From: Gammaproteobacteria bacterium
GTDB taxonomy: Bacteria; Pseudomonadota; Gammaproteobacteria; SZUA-152
Length of the DNA: 33,204 bases
NCBI GenBank assembly: GCA_022340845.1
Contig: JAJDNG010000111.1
Span: 1-33,204, forward strand
Direction: 5' to 3'
In this document: positions 1 through 8,999 of the stretch, piece by piece
Numbering within the stretch: the stretch's first letter is position 1
Layout: every line of letters starts with the position of its first letter
Translations under genes and position numbers: made by a program
The notes under the pieces: generated by a model
What the model saw: only the letters and a program-made list of their open reading frames with translations
Databases searched by the model: none
What the model was told of the DNA's origin: nothing

Positions 1-1
1 C

Positions 2-1450
2 TATTCAGAAGGCGCGCTCACCGGGCAGATTAATAACTTTCCCGCCGGCCAATTTGTCATCATGGTGGACGACAAAGTTGTAGGGTATTGCGCGACATTC
101 ATCATCGCGGAAAAGATCGCGTTAAAACCTCACACCTGGGCTGAGATCACGGGCAATGGTTATGCTTCCCGGCATGACCCGGAAGGGGAGTGGCTATACG
201 GTATGGAAGTGTGCGTAGATCCCGCGTATCGAGGTTACCGGCTGGGGCAACGGCTGTATAACGAGCGTAAAAAACTGTGTCAGTCCCTGGGGCTGAAAGG
301 CATCGTGTTTGCGGGGAGACTACCCACCTTACACAAACGTATAAAACGGTTCGGATCGATTGAAGACTATGTGGAGCAGGTAAAGGCCAAACAACAACGC
401 GATCCTGTGCTTTCTTTTCAGTTACACAACGGTTTTGAAGTCATCGGCATACTCAAGGATTATTTAAGCGCCGATCATCAGTCAATGGGCTACGGCATTC
501 ACCTGGTTTGGAAAAATCCCAAAGTAGCGGGCGAAAACCAGGGTGAGCGGCGCAAAGCCTACGGCGCCCGCATGCCGGATACGATTCGCGTAGGTACGGT
601 GCAATACATGCAGCGGCGGGTACATTCTTTTGAGGAATTCATCAGCTTTGTAGCGTATTTTGTTGACGTGGTGGCTGACTATAAAGGCGATTTTGTGGTT
701 TTTCCCGAATTGTTCACCTTACAATTGTTATCCATAGAAAGTCAGGAGCTCTCGCCGGTGGAATCCATAGAGGCACTGACCAAATACACGCCTAAACTCA
801 AAGACGCCATGCGCGATTTAGCGCTGCGTTACAATATCAACATCATTGGTGGTTCGCATCCTACCCGCGTGGAAAGCGGCCGGGTGGAGAATATTTCGTA
901 TGTGTTTTTACGCAACGGCACCATTTACGAACAGCCTAAAATTCATCCAACCCCCAACGAAGAATACTGGTGGAATATTGAAGGTGGCAGCAGTTTAAAC
1001 GCCATCGAGACCGATTGCGGACCGATCGGCGTGTTGATCTGCTACGATTCCGAGTTCCCCGAATTGGCCAGGCATCTGACCGATCAAGGCATTCAGATCC
1101 TGTTTGTGCCGTTTTGTACCGACGAGCGGCAAAGTTATCTACGGGTTAGATATTGTTGTCAGGCGCGGGCGGTGGAGAACCAGATTTATGTGGTCATGTC
1201 GGGCAACGTGGGAAATTTGCCTAACGTTGCCAACATGGATATCCAGTACGCGCAAAGCTGTATCTTAACGCCGTGTGACTTTCCGTTTGCCCGCGACGGA
1301 ATTTCCGCGGACACCACACCCAATGTGGAGACGGTGGCGATTGCCGATTTGCGGCCGGACACCTTGATGATGGCCCGCAACAGCGGCACCGTTAAGAACC
1401 TGCGCGACCGGCGACACGATCTTTACAATCTCAATTGGCGCGGTAAATAA
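2..1450 (+). CDS. GNAT acetyltransferase / carbon-nitrogen hydrolase fusion (5' end missing)
   Basis: The reading frame is open from the window edge, so the true start lies outside and this is the 3' part of the gene. The first about 160 residues resemble a GNAT acyl-CoA N-acetyltransferase, with an acetyl-CoA-loop-like segment (DPAYRGYRLGQRLYNERK). The rest is a nitrilase-superfamily domain with the Glu-Lys-Cys triad in expected contexts: Glu in FPELF (codon 707-709), Lys in QPKIHP (938-940) and Cys in LICYDSEFP (1040-1042). Such two-domain proteins are known in bacteria as bifunctional GNAT/carbon-nitrogen hydrolase proteins, probably cytoplasmic amidases; the substrate is unknown. It is followed after 30 bp by chrA on the same strand, so cotranscription is possible, but no functional link is evident. 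Domain assignment is confident; biological role is not. Confidence 0.9.
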   Translation, partial: YSEGALTGQINNFPAGQFVIMVDDKVVGYCATFIIAEKIALKPHTWAEITGNGYASRHDPEGEWLYGMEVCVDPAYRGYRLGQRLYNERKKLCQSLGLKGIVFAGRLPTLHKRIKRFGSIEDYVEQVKAKQQRDPVLSFQLHNGFEVIGILKDYLSADHQSMGYGIHLVWKNPKVAGENQGERRKAYGARMPDTIRVGTVQYMQRRVHSFEEFISFVAYFVDVVADYKGDFVVFPELFTLQLLSIESQELSPVESIEALTKYTPKLKDAMRDLALRYNINIIGGSHPTRVESGRVENISYVFLRNGTIYEQPKIHPTPNEEYWWNIEGGSSLNAIETDCGPIGVLICYDSEFPELARHLTDQGIQILFVPFCTDERQSYLRVRYCCQARAVENQIYVVMSGNVGNLPNVANMDIQYAQSCILTPCDFPFARDGISADTTPNVETVAIADLRPDTLMMARNSGTVKNLRDRRHDLYNLNWRGK

Positions 1451-1480
1451 ATCGTTAAACCGCCAAAAACGGGGAGCAGG

Positions 1481-2830
1481 ATGGCAACCGCAGTGGATCA
1501 CGTCGCAATAAAACCCGATCCGGTGTCATTCGGGGAAGCATTACTGTATTGGCTTAAATTGGGATTCATCAGTTTTGGCGGACCGGCCGGTCAGATCAGC
1601 ATGATGCACCAGGAACTGGTGGAGCGCCGGCGCTGGATTTCGGAACACCGTTTTTTACACGCGTTGAATTTCACCATGGTTTTACCGGGACCGGAAGCCC
1701 AGCAACTTGCTACGTATATTGGCTGGCTGATGCACGGGGTGTGGGGTGGTATCGTTGCCGGGACGTTGTTTGTGTTTCCTTCACTGATTATTCTGATCAG
1801 CCTGACCTGGGTGTATCTGGTCTACGGCGACTTGCCGGTGGTAGCGGGTGTGCTTTACGGCATCAAACCGGCGGTGACCGCCATTGTGGTATTCGCCGCG
1901 TATCGAATCGGATCCCGTACCTTGAAGAATAACGGTTTGCGCGCGATGGCGCTGGCAGCGTTTGTTGCCATTTTTGCGTTTAATGTCCCATTTCCCTTTA
2001 TTGTTTTGAGTGCCGCCGTGTTAGGGCTGATTGGCGCGCGCGTCACGCCTGACACATTTAAAACCGGTGGCCATCATAGCCAATCAACCCAGCAGCACGG
2101 ACCGGCCCTGATTGACGATGATACGCCCCTGTACAAAACCAGTGAGTTCCAATGGTCACGTGTGATCATCATCGCTTTGATCGGTTGCGTAGCGTGGCTG
2201 GGTGCAATGACGATTTTAGTTTACAGTTTTGGCTGGCAAAACGCCTTGACTCAAATGGGCTGGTTTTTCACCAAAGCGGCCTTGGTAACCTTTGGCGGAG
2301 CCTACGCGGTATTACCCTATGTGTACCAAGGGGGAGTGGATACCTACGGCTGGTTGAGCGGCACGCAGATGATCGATGGGCTTGCGTTAGGCGAAACCAC
2401 TCCCGGGCCGTTGATTATGGTGGTGTCGTTCGTAGGCTTCGTGGGCGCGTGGACAAAAGAGTTGTTTGGTCCGCAATGGTTGCCATTGGCCGGCATTGCA
2501 GGTGCCTGCGTCGCGACGTTTTTTACCTTCTTGCCATCGTTTTTGTTTATTCTAGTGGGTGCGCCGGCGGTTGAAGCATCCCGTCACCAAATAAGGTTTA
2601 CGGCTCCGTTAACGGGTATTACCGCTTCGGTCGTGGGGGTGATTATGAATCTTGCGGTATTCTTTGCCTACCATGTGTTATGGCCGCACGGATTTTCAGG
2701 CCAGTTCGAATGGCTGGCGGCATTGATTGGGACGGCGGCGTTTATCGCGCTATTTCGATTTAAGGTCGGCATTATGCCGCTGATCGGCGCCTGTGCCGCA
2801 ATAGGGTTAGGTTATTCTTTGCTTGGGTAG
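1481..2830 (+). CDS. chrA: Chromate transporter ChrA (two-domain CHR family)
   Basis: This is a 449-residue integral inner-membrane protein of the CHR family, whose characterised members export chromate from the cytoplasm. It has the long form with two homologous halves. The N-terminal half carries the family signature FISFGGPAGQI and a later MVLPGPEAQQL. The C-terminal half carries the matching ALVTFGGAYAVLPYV and GETTPGPLIMVV. A hydrophilic linker at about residues 195-225 (HHSQSTQQHG) separates the halves. The ATG at 1481 is preceded by a good ribosome binding site (GGGGAGCAGG) and sits 30 bp after the GNAT/hydrolase gene. No chrB or chrC regulator or accessory gene is visible. Chromate specificity is inferred from family; some CHR proteins may carry other anions. 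Confidence 0.93.
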   Translation: MATAVDHVAIKPDPVSFGEALLYWLKLGFISFGGPAGQISMMHQELVERRRWISEHRFLHALNFTMVLPGPEAQQLATYIGWLMHGVWGGIVAGTLFVFPSLIILISLTWVYLVYGDLPVVAGVLYGIKPAVTAIVVFAAYRIGSRTLKNNGLRAMALAAFVAIFAFNVPFPFIVLSAAVLGLIGARVTPDTFKTGGHHSQSTQQHGPALIDDDTPLYKTSEFQWSRVIIIALIGCVAWLGAMTILVYSFGWQNALTQMGWFFTKAALVTFGGAYAVLPYVYQGGVDTYGWLSGTQMIDGLALGETTPGPLIMVVSFVGFVGAWTKELFGPQWLPLAGIAGACVATFFTFLPSFLFILVGAPAVEASRHQIRFTAPLTGITASVVGVIMNLAVFFAYHVLWPHGFSGQFEWLAALIGTAAFIALFRFKVGIMPLIGACAAIGLGYSLLG

Positions 2831-2934
2831 CGGAAACCTTGCCCCACCATATTCGTTGGTCGTTTTTGAAAGAATTAATTTATAACGTGTCCCTACTTTG
2901 ACAAGTAGAGGCGTTGACAAACTGTCCGCGCACT

Positions 2935-3516
2935 TTAGATCAATAGCTCATCCACGTCGACAATGCTTCTTGCCACTTCCGTGAGGTTTTGATTTCTATC
3001 CAACGCCATTTTTCGAATCAGTTCCGTGGCGGTAATTTCATCAATGGCCCGCTGTTTCATTAATATGCCTTTGGCTTTGTCCATGGTTTTTCGCTCGGCC
3101 AATTGAAATTTAAGTTTCTGTAATTCGTTGTTCAGGCGCTGAGTTTCATCAAACCGCGCTTTTGCGATATCCATAACATGTCGTAATCGGTTTACATCAA
3201 AGCCGTCAACCACCAATGCGTTAATCCCGCTTTGAATAGCCTGTTCGGTCAGTGATTTGTCGCTGCTCTTGGCAAACATAACCACCGGTAGCGAGTGTTT
3301 TATTGCAACTGAATGGATTTGTTTGAGCAGAGAGGGGTGTGGAAGATTTACATTAACGACAAAATACGAAATTGAGTGGCTGGTAAACCAACTGGAAACA
3401 TCAACCAGGCTCTGGGAGGAAAGTACGTGATAACCGCATTGGGTGAAAATGTCTGTAAAAATGTCACAAGGCTGTTTAGTGAGATCCAGTAATACGATTT
3501 TCGGTTTCATTTGCAT
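2935..3516 (-). CDS. ANTAR-domain regulator with degenerate receiver domain
   Basis: The protein has 193 residues. The C-terminal about 55 residues form an ANTAR RNA-binding domain (ERKTMDKAKGILMKQRAIDE, then helices ending in LTEVARSIVDV). ANTAR proteins such as NasT and AmiR act as antiterminators by binding paired hexaloop hairpins in leader RNA. The N-terminal about 120 residues have a response-regulator-like fold pattern (KIVLLDL, YFVVNVNLP, LPVVMFAKS). At the usual phosphoacceptor position there appears to be Asn (VVNVNLP) rather than Asp, so conventional phosphorylation is doubtful. A coiled stretch around residues 120-140 links the domains. No nitrate, amide or other classic target operon and no NasS-like partner is adjacent, so it looks like an orphan. 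The stop lies 104 bp from the end of chrA, which is convergent. Confidence 0.85.
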   Translation of the reverse strand: MQMKPKIVLLDLTKQPCDIFTDIFTQCGYHVLSSQSLVDVSSWFTSHSISYFVVNVNLPHPSLLKQIHSVAIKHSLPVVMFAKSSDKSLTEQAIQSGINALVVDGFDVNRLRHVMDIAKARFDETQRLNNELQKLKFQLAERKTMDKAKGILMKQRAIDEITATELIRKMALDRNQNLTEVARSIVDVDELLI

Positions 3517-3968
3517 TTATCATGTTAAATCAGTGATTGGGTTATATTGCACAAGCGCTATCTCGCCATAAATGATTGCAACAAGGGCTTCGCAAAAGAC
3601 ATACCAACAATGTATTAATAGGAAAAATTCCATATTATCAACTAGTTAAAGCGCGTAGTGGTAAGGCTGCTATTGAAAGAGTATTTAATGTTTTGCACTA
3701 CCGCGGAACACGCTACACTATATTGCATTGTGTTTGTGCAATGCCTTTGCTCGCCAGGTGATTGCAGAACGCAGAGCTAAACTGAATACTGCTGGACGAG
3801 TTGGCTCAGTGTTGAATTCGATTTCATAGAGGGTTATTCAATATGAAAAAAATTTAGGACACCGGATGCTATGTAAGACTATCCGCATGTTTGCATGGAA
3901 TGCTTGATATCCAACCGAAAATAAATAAATACTATAAAAAACAATAAATCAAACGGGGAGAAAGCATC
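3517..3968. other. Gene-poor intergenic region (about 450 bp)
   Basis: This AT-rich gap separates the ANTAR gene from the OmpA-type gene, which diverge, so promoters for both should lie here. A 61-codon frame from a TTG at 3576 reaches 3761, and a neighbouring frame continues to about 3829 (residues including FARQVIAERRAKLN). The phrase SGKAAIERVFNVLHYRGTRY is faintly like the C-terminal end of a DDE transposase, but the match is too weak to call. I see no convincing gene, RNA or clear promoter consensus. Confidence 0.5.
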
Positions 3969-4877
3969 GTGATAAACAATTCCACATTGAATGCTGTAAA
4001 TAGGTTTGGCCTCAAGTTTCTGTCACTATTGTTGGCGGTGCTGCTGTATGGGTGCGCAACATCCGCAACGAACAGTTCTGCCAATAAAGGGCAAGGAGAA
4101 GCCGATACACAAAATCAAAATGCTTTGTTAAGCGGTGATTCTTCACCAACGGTTACCACGGCGATCAATGATTCTGATCAGGACGGTATCGAAGACGTTG
4201 TAGACCAGTGCAAAAACACCTCGCCGGGGGCGCCGGTGAATAGTAAAGGGTGTGCCCTGGATACCGACAGCGACACCGTGGCCGATTACATGGATGAGTG
4301 CCGGGGGACACCCGCGGGTGTGAAAGTCGATCAACGAGGGTGTGGATTTGATGATGATGGCGACGGCGTACCCAATCACCGGGATGCCTGTGCCGCAACG
4401 CCATTGAACGTCAACATTGGGGGCGATGGCTGCGAATGGGATTCCGATAATGACGGCGTGGTGGACAGCAAGGATTTGTGTGCCGGTACTCCGCCGGGTC
4501 CCCCGGTTGAGTCAATGGGATGTTTGGTTGTGGAAGTCATTACCTTAGAAGGTGTGTATTTCAAGACAGGTTCTGATCAACTTAATGAAAGCGCTAAAAA
4601 AATGCTACGATCCATCGCGCAAACTCTAAAGAAAAATCCAAGAATGCGTATTGAGATCGCCGGGCATACGGACAACACCGGTTCCGCACATGTAAATGAG
4701 AACCTATCGGTAAGCCGGGCCAAAACCGCGAAACGTCAGTTGATCGATTTGGGGGTGAGTGCCAGCACCTTGACCGTCAAGGGCTACGGCGATAGCGTGC
4801 CGGTGGCGAGCAACGAGACCAATGCAGGGCGGGCGGCGAACCGGCGGGTGGAATTGCGAATTGTGGAAATTGATTGA
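3969..4877 (+). CDS. OmpA-family outer-membrane lipoprotein with four TSP3 calcium-binding repeats
   Basis: A 302-residue protein with a lipoprotein signal peptide: hydrophobic segment LKFLSLLLAVLLYG, then Cys29 as the likely lipidated residue. The start is a GTG with a strong GGGGAG site 8 bp upstream. Residues about 67-185 hold four thrombospondin type-3-like repeats rich in Asp (DSDQDGIED, DTDSDTVAD, DDDGDGVPN, DSDNDGVVD), each followed by two Cys, suggesting Ca2+-stabilised, disulfide-bonded units. Residues about 195-300 form an OmpA/MotB peptidoglycan-binding domain (IEIAGHTDNTGS, SRAKTAKRQL, GRAANRRVEL). The likely role is tethering the outer membrane to peptidoglycan. It appears monocistronic. 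Families of this architecture include OprF-like and Pal-like proteins; no beta-barrel domain is present, so it is more Pal-like. Classification is firm, physiological role inferred. Confidence 0.92.
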   Translation: MINNSTLNAVNRFGLKFLSLLLAVLLYGCATSATNSSANKGQGEADTQNQNALLSGDSSPTVTTAINDSDQDGIEDVVDQCKNTSPGAPVNSKGCALDTDSDTVADYMDECRGTPAGVKVDQRGCGFDDDGDGVPNHRDACAATPLNVNIGGDGCEWDSDNDGVVDSKDLCAGTPPGPPVESMGCLVVEVITLEGVYFKTGSDQLNESAKKMLRSIAQTLKKNPRMRIEIAGHTDNTGSAHVNENLSVSRAKTAKRQLIDLGVSASTLTVKGYGDSVPVASNETNAGRAANRRVELRIVEID

Positions 4878-4924
4878 GGTCGCGCTAAGGTGTCACAAAT
4901 TACTGCTTTTACCGTTTTTAAATT

Positions 4925-5090
4925 CACCACGAAGCGCACGAAGCACGCAAAGAAAAATTATAGAAATCTTTCGCACAAGGACTTGAACAACTCGAAGTAA
5001 ATGTCGTACTTGTGTCGACGGCGTCGCGGTGTTTCGCGCGATTCGTTTCCGAACTTTTTCTTTCTTCGTGATCTTAGTGTGCTTCGTTGG
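4925..5090. repeat. Imperfect inverted repeat element between ompA-like gene and mfd
   Basis: The left arm starts near 4925 (CACCACGAAGCGCACGAAG, itself built of tandem CACGAAG units, then AAAGAAAAA). The right arm at about 5052-5090 reads, on the opposite strand, CCAACGAAGCACACTAAG followed by ATCACGAAGAAAGAAAAA. The arms are clearly related, in inverted orientation, and enclose about 95 bp of unrelated sequence. CCACGAAG-NN-CACGAAG motifs are a recurrent dispersed repeat type in environmental bacterial genomes. It lies downstream of both flanking convergent genes, so it may act as a transcript end or be a small non-autonomous element; no transposase is present. Confidence 0.5.
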
Positions 5091-5150
5091 GAATAATGAT
5101 TTTCAAAATCTGTAAACATCCGGAGATTGCATCACCGGTGATGATTACAA

Positions 5151-8100
5151 CTACGCAGCTTTCTTCTCGCTCAATAAATCCAAACAGTTATCAACAACAT
5201 CCGCCCGCACCTTGGCATCGGGCATATTTCTGATGATGCGCAATTTATCCTGGCCGTCCATTTTGTATAAGTTGGGCTTGGTCTGAATGAGAGTGATAAC
5301 AGTCATGGGATCGATATTGGGTTGACTGTTGAATATGAAGCGGCCGGATTCGGTGCCGAATTCGATTTTTTTAATGCCCAAGGGTGTGGCTTTGAGTTTC
5401 AATTCGGTGACGCGAAATAAGTTTTTAGTTTGCTCCGGCAGTAAGCCGAATCGGTCTATCATTTCCACCTGCAGCTCACGCAGTTCATCAAAACTCTTGG
5501 CGTTGGCGATGCGTTTGTACATGATCAGGCGGGTGTGAACATCGGGCAAATAATCGTCCGGTATCAGGGCCGATAGCCCTAAGTCCACTTCCGTGCCGTG
5601 CTCCAATGGTTTGTCCAGTTCCGGCTGTTTGCCCGAGCGTAGGGCCTCCACGGCGCGCTCCAGCAAATCCATGTACATGCTAAAGCCGATTTCCTGCATT
5701 TGACCGCTTTGTTCCTCGCCTAGCAATTCACCCGCGCCGCGAATTTCCAGGTCGTGAGTGGCAAGTGTAAATCCCGCCCCCAGGTCTTGAATGGACTCTA
5801 TGGCTTCCAGACGCTTCAAAGCATCCGCCGTCATCGCCTTGCGGGTAGGGACCACAAGATAGGCATACGCCTGATGATGGGATCGCCCGACCCGGCCACG
5901 CAACTGATACAACTGCGCCAGACCGAAGCGGTCGGCGCGGTTCATGATTATGGTATTGGCGTTGGGCACGTCGATACCGGTCTCAATGATGGTGGTGCAA
6001 ACCAGGATATTGAATCGTTGATGATAAAAATCGGCCATGACGCGTTCCAACTCGCGTTCGCGCATCTGCCCGTGGGCGATGGCGATTTTGGCTTCGGGTA
6101 TCAGTGATTCGATTTGTTTGGCCATCTTATCGATGGTATCCACTTCGTTGTGCAAAAAGAACACCTGGCCACCACGACGGATTTCCCGCAAGCAGGCTTC
6201 CTGGATGAGCTGGTCGTTCCAATGGTTGACGAACGTTTTAATGGCCATGCGCCGCGCCGGCGCCGTGGCGATAATGGACAAGTCGCGCAAGCCCGATAAA
6301 GACATATTCAAAGTCCTCGGGATGGGCGTGGCGGTGAGGGTCAGCACATCCACTTCGGAGCGCAATGCCTTGAAGCGTTCTTTTTGCCGCACGCCAAAGC
6401 GGTGTTCTTCATCGATTATGACCAGCCCCAGGCGTTTGAATTTGATGCCTTCCTGAATAAGCTTGTGGGTGCCGATGACGATATCGATGTTGCCGTCCTG
6501 CAAACCGGTGATGACATTGTCTTGTTCTTTTTTGGAACGGAAGCGCGACAGCGATTCAATGCGTACCGGCCAATCCGCGAACCGGTCTTTGAAATTCTCA
6601 AAATGTTGTTGCGCTAATAGCGTGGTGGGCACCAACATGGCCACTTGTTTGCCGTCTTGTACGGCAATAAACGCCGCGCGCATGGCCACTTCGGTTTTAC
6701 CGAAGCCCACATCGCCGCACACCAGCCGGTCCATGGGTTTTTCGGACGTCATGTCTTTAAGCACGCCGTGGATGGCGTCTTCCTGATCCGGGGTTTCTTC
6801 AAACGGAAACGCCGCTGCAAACGCATGGTATTGATCGGTTTCCAGTTTATATTGATAGCCTACGCGGGCTTCCCGGCGGGCGTAGATATCCAACAGTTCT
6901 GCCGCCACATCTCGCACTTGCTCGCGCGCTTTGCGTTTGGCTTTTTCCCATTGGTTGCTGCCCAGTTTGTGCAGCGGCGCGACATCGGGCGAGGCGCCCG
7001 TGTAGCGGCTGATCAAGTGCAGGGAGGCAACCGGTACATACAGTTTGTCGCCTCCGGCGTATTCCAGGGTCAGAAACTCCTGTTCGATGCCGCCCACGTT
7101 GAGCGATTGCAGGCCCAAATAGCGGCCTACGCCGTGATCTTCATGCACCACTGGCGAGCCTTCTTCCAGCTCTACTAAGTTGCGGATAATGAGGTCGGGA
7201 TCGCGCTGTTTAGCGCGGCGCCGGCGCTGTTGTAGTACTTGTTCGCCGAACAACTGAGTTTCAGCAATCACCGCGATGGCTGGATCTTCCAGATATAAGC
7301 CGTTTTGCAACGGTGCTACGGTGATGGCCAGGGTGGTGTCGGACTCAATGAATGCCTGCCAGTTGCTCACCTGGGCCGGTACCAAGTCGCAGCCTTTGAG
7401 GATTTCCAGTAAGGTTTCCCTGCGTCCGGTGGACTCGGCGGCGAACAATATTCTGCCGTCGAACTCCTTGATGAATTGCAGCAGTTTGTCCGTGGGCCTG
7501 GGTGCCCGTGCATCCATGGTCAGCTGTGGAGGTTTGGCGGTGGTGAAATTGAAATAACCCGGTTTGGATTCTTCCAGCTTGAAATTCTGGACGATGACCT
7601 GGGGTGAATCTTTTAGCCGCTGAATAAATTCGCTATGTGGTAGGAACACCTGCTGCGGTTCCAAGATTGGTCTTGCGACATTATATCGGGCTTGTTCATA
7701 ACGGTGGTTGACTTCGTCTCCAAACCGCCTGGCCGCTTCATCGACATCGTTGATTTTTACCAGCACGCTGTTATTGGGCAGGTAATCAAATAGGGAGGCG
7801 GTTTTATCGAAAAACAGCGTCAAGTAATATTCTATACCGGAAGGGGTAATGTTATTACTCACATCCCGGTAAATGCTGCTGGCCTGCGGGTCGCCTTCGA
7901 TGGCGGCGCGGTAATTTTGTCGGAAGCGGCTGATGGATTGTTCGTTAAAAGGAAACTCGCGGGCCGGTAACAAACGAATATGATCGACTTTATCGATGGA
8001 GCGTTGGTTTTCCGGATCAAAGGTGCGGATGCTTTCGAGTTCGTCATCAAAGAGTTCCAGACGATAGGGTTTGGTGCCTCCCATGGGAAACAAATCGATA

Positions 8101-8624
8101 ATACTGCCGCGTACGGCGAATTCGCCGTGCTCCATCACTTGCGAGACCAATCGATAGCCACTCTCGACAAGGCGTTCACGCATGGCGTCGATCTCGACCC
8201 GGTCTCCCACGTCCAGCAAGAACACATTGGCGTCCAGGAACTCCCGGGGTGCCAGGCGAACCATTAACGTCGCGGCAGGGACCACTAAAATGCCTTTTTT
8301 CAACTTGGACAGTTGATACAACGTCGCCAGGCGGTCGGAAATAATGTCCTGGTGTGGAGAAAAAGCATCATAGGGTAAGGTTTCCCAGTCGGGAAAATGC
8401 AATACGGGTAGATCGTCCGAGGCACCGCCGTAGAAGCGGATATCGTATTCCAGTTGATTGGCGGTGGGCGTATCGGGGGTGATCACCACGACCAGCCGGT
8501 CTGCTTGCCTGGCGGCCTGGCTAATGACTAATCCGCAACTGCTGCCGTACAAGCGGCCCCAATGCATGGTTTGCCCGGCGGAAAGTTTGATCGTAGCGCT
8601 AAAAGGGGTTAACAAATTGCTCAT
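5151..8624 (-). CDS. mfd: Transcription-repair coupling factor Mfd
   Basis: At 1157 residues this is full length for Mfd, the ATP-dependent DNA translocase that removes RNA polymerase stalled at lesions and recruits UvrA. The N-terminal part has the UvrB-homology module (TPTANQLEYDIRFYG, HFPDWETLPYD). The CarD-like RNA-polymerase-interacting domain lies near residue 495 (GSPVVHEDHGVGRYLGL). The helicase core follows with Walker A GDVGFGKTE near residue 640, DEEH box IIDEEHRFG near residue 736, motif III LTLTATPIPRTL and motif VI QLRGRVGRS. The C-terminal TRCF domain (DLGLSALIPDDYLPD) follows at about 1000-1100. No strong Shine-Dalgarno precedes the ATG at 8624. It stands alone as a transcription unit; no neighbouring nucleotide-excision-repair gene is present. 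Confidence 0.98.
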   Translation of the reverse strand: MSNLLTPFSATIKLSAGQTMHWGRLYGSSCGLVISQAARQADRLVVVITPDTPTANQLEYDIRFYGGASDDLPVLHFPDWETLPYDAFSPHQDIISDRLATLYQLSKLKKGILVVPAATLMVRLAPREFLDANVFLLDVGDRVEIDAMRERLVESGYRLVSQVMEHGEFAVRGSIIDLFPMGGTKPYRLELFDDELESIRTFDPENQRSIDKVDHIRLLPAREFPFNEQSISRFRQNYRAAIEGDPQASSIYRDVSNNITPSGIEYYLTLFFDKTASLFDYLPNNSVLVKINDVDEAARRFGDEVNHRYEQARYNVARPILEPQQVFLPHSEFIQRLKDSPQVIVQNFKLEESKPGYFNFTTAKPPQLTMDARAPRPTDKLLQFIKEFDGRILFAAESTGRRETLLEILKGCDLVPAQVSNWQAFIESDTTLAITVAPLQNGLYLEDPAIAVIAETQLFGEQVLQQRRRRAKQRDPDLIIRNLVELEEGSPVVHEDHGVGRYLGLQSLNVGGIEQEFLTLEYAGGDKLYVPVASLHLISRYTGASPDVAPLHKLGSNQWEKAKRKAREQVRDVAAELLDIYARREARVGYQYKLETDQYHAFAAAFPFEETPDQEDAIHGVLKDMTSEKPMDRLVCGDVGFGKTEVAMRAAFIAVQDGKQVAMLVPTTLLAQQHFENFKDRFADWPVRIESLSRFRSKKEQDNVITGLQDGNIDIVIGTHKLIQEGIKFKRLGLVIIDEEHRFGVRQKERFKALRSEVDVLTLTATPIPRTLNMSLSGLRDLSIIATAPARRMAIKTFVNHWNDQLIQEACLREIRRGGQVFFLHNEVDTIDKMAKQIESLIPEAKIAIAHGQMRERELERVMADFYHQRFNILVCTTIIETGIDVPNANTIIMNRADRFGLAQLYQLRGRVGRSHHQAYAYLVVPTRKAMTADALKRLEAIESIQDLGAGFTLATHDLEIRGAGELLGEEQSGQMQEIGFSMYMDLLERAVEALRSGKQPELDKPLEHGTEVDLGLSALIPDDYLPDVHTRLIMYKRIANAKSFDELRELQVEMIDRFGLLPEQTKNLFRVTELKLKATPLGIKKIEFGTESGRFIFNSQPNIDPMTVITLIQTKPNLYKMDGQDKLRIIRNMPDAKVRADVVDNCLDLLSEKKAA

Positions 8625-8648
8625 GACTTTATTTACGGAATTGTGTCT

Positions 8649-8725
8649 ACGAGATTGTTTTTACGAGACGGTTTTTACGCCACTGCTTTTTCAATACTAT
8701 TGTTCCGGTTACTATTGTTCCGGTT
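8649..8725. repeat. Two adjacent short tandem repeat sets (14 bp x3, 15 bp x2)
   Basis: First set: ACGAGATTGTTTTT (8649-8662), ACGAGACGGTTTTT (8663-8676) and a diverged third copy ACGCCACTGCTTTTT (8677-8691). Second set: ACTATTGTTCCGGTT occurs twice, identical and back to back (8696-8710 and 8711-8725). They lie 25-100 bp upstream of the mfd start codon. Confidence 0.8.
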
Positions 8726-8814
8726 CGGGTTTTACGACACGGATTAAAGGCGCGTATTGTATTCGTTGTCGAGAATATATCAAACCGTAAGTCCCGGAGT
8801 TTTATACGGATACT

Positions 8815-8823
8815 TGTGGGTAA
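8815..8823 (-). promoter_or_regulatory. Near-consensus DnaA box
   Basis: TGTGGGTAA on the plus strand reads TTACCCACA on the minus strand, one mismatch from the DnaA box TTATNCACA. It is part of a cluster with 8857-8865, 9000-9008 and 9012-9020. On its own this would be chance-level. Confidence 0.3.
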
Positions 8824-8828
8824 CTTTC

Positions 8829-8865
8829 CTATCAGGCCATCAGAGGCGATCTGATAAGTGGATAG
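8829..8865. promoter_or_regulatory. Hairpin with a diverged DnaA-box-like 9-mer in its distal arm
   Basis: CTATC (8829-8833) pairs with GATAG (8861-8865), and the inner ATCAGA (8839-8844) pairs perfectly with TCTGAT (8850-8855) across a 5-nt loop, GGCGA. The distal end AGTGGATAG (8857-8865) reads CTATCCACT on the minus strand, two mismatches from a DnaA box. No T-run follows on either side, so it is not an obvious terminator. Confidence 0.4.
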
Positions 8866-8957
8866 TTAGGCTGTCATATTAATGTAATATTTCTTAATAT
8901 GATCTTAACCTACAGATATTTCTATGATTATTTTATTTGGCCCCAACTCCTCGGTGT

Positions 8958-8995
8958 CCGTGGAACATTGGTGAATGTTTCATGAGTTTCCACGG
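8958..8995. promoter_or_regulatory. 8-bp perfect inverted repeat
   Basis: CCGTGGAA (8958-8965) and TTCCACGG (8988-8995) form a perfect inverted repeat with a 22-bp spacer, immediately before the paired DnaA-box-like sites. It could be an operator or a cruciform; no specific binding protein is suggested. Confidence 0.35.
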
Positions 8996-8999
8996 TTCC

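Noticed and set aside
3576-3829. Possible remnant of a transposase C-terminus, in two frames
   Set aside because: Only a vague likeness around SGKAAIERVFNVLHYRG, TTG start, no inverted repeats or target duplication. Not enough for a call.
8458-8790. 110-codon plus-strand frame over the mfd start
   Set aside because: Half of it is antisense to the conserved Mfd N-terminus and the rest is encoded by short tandem repeats.
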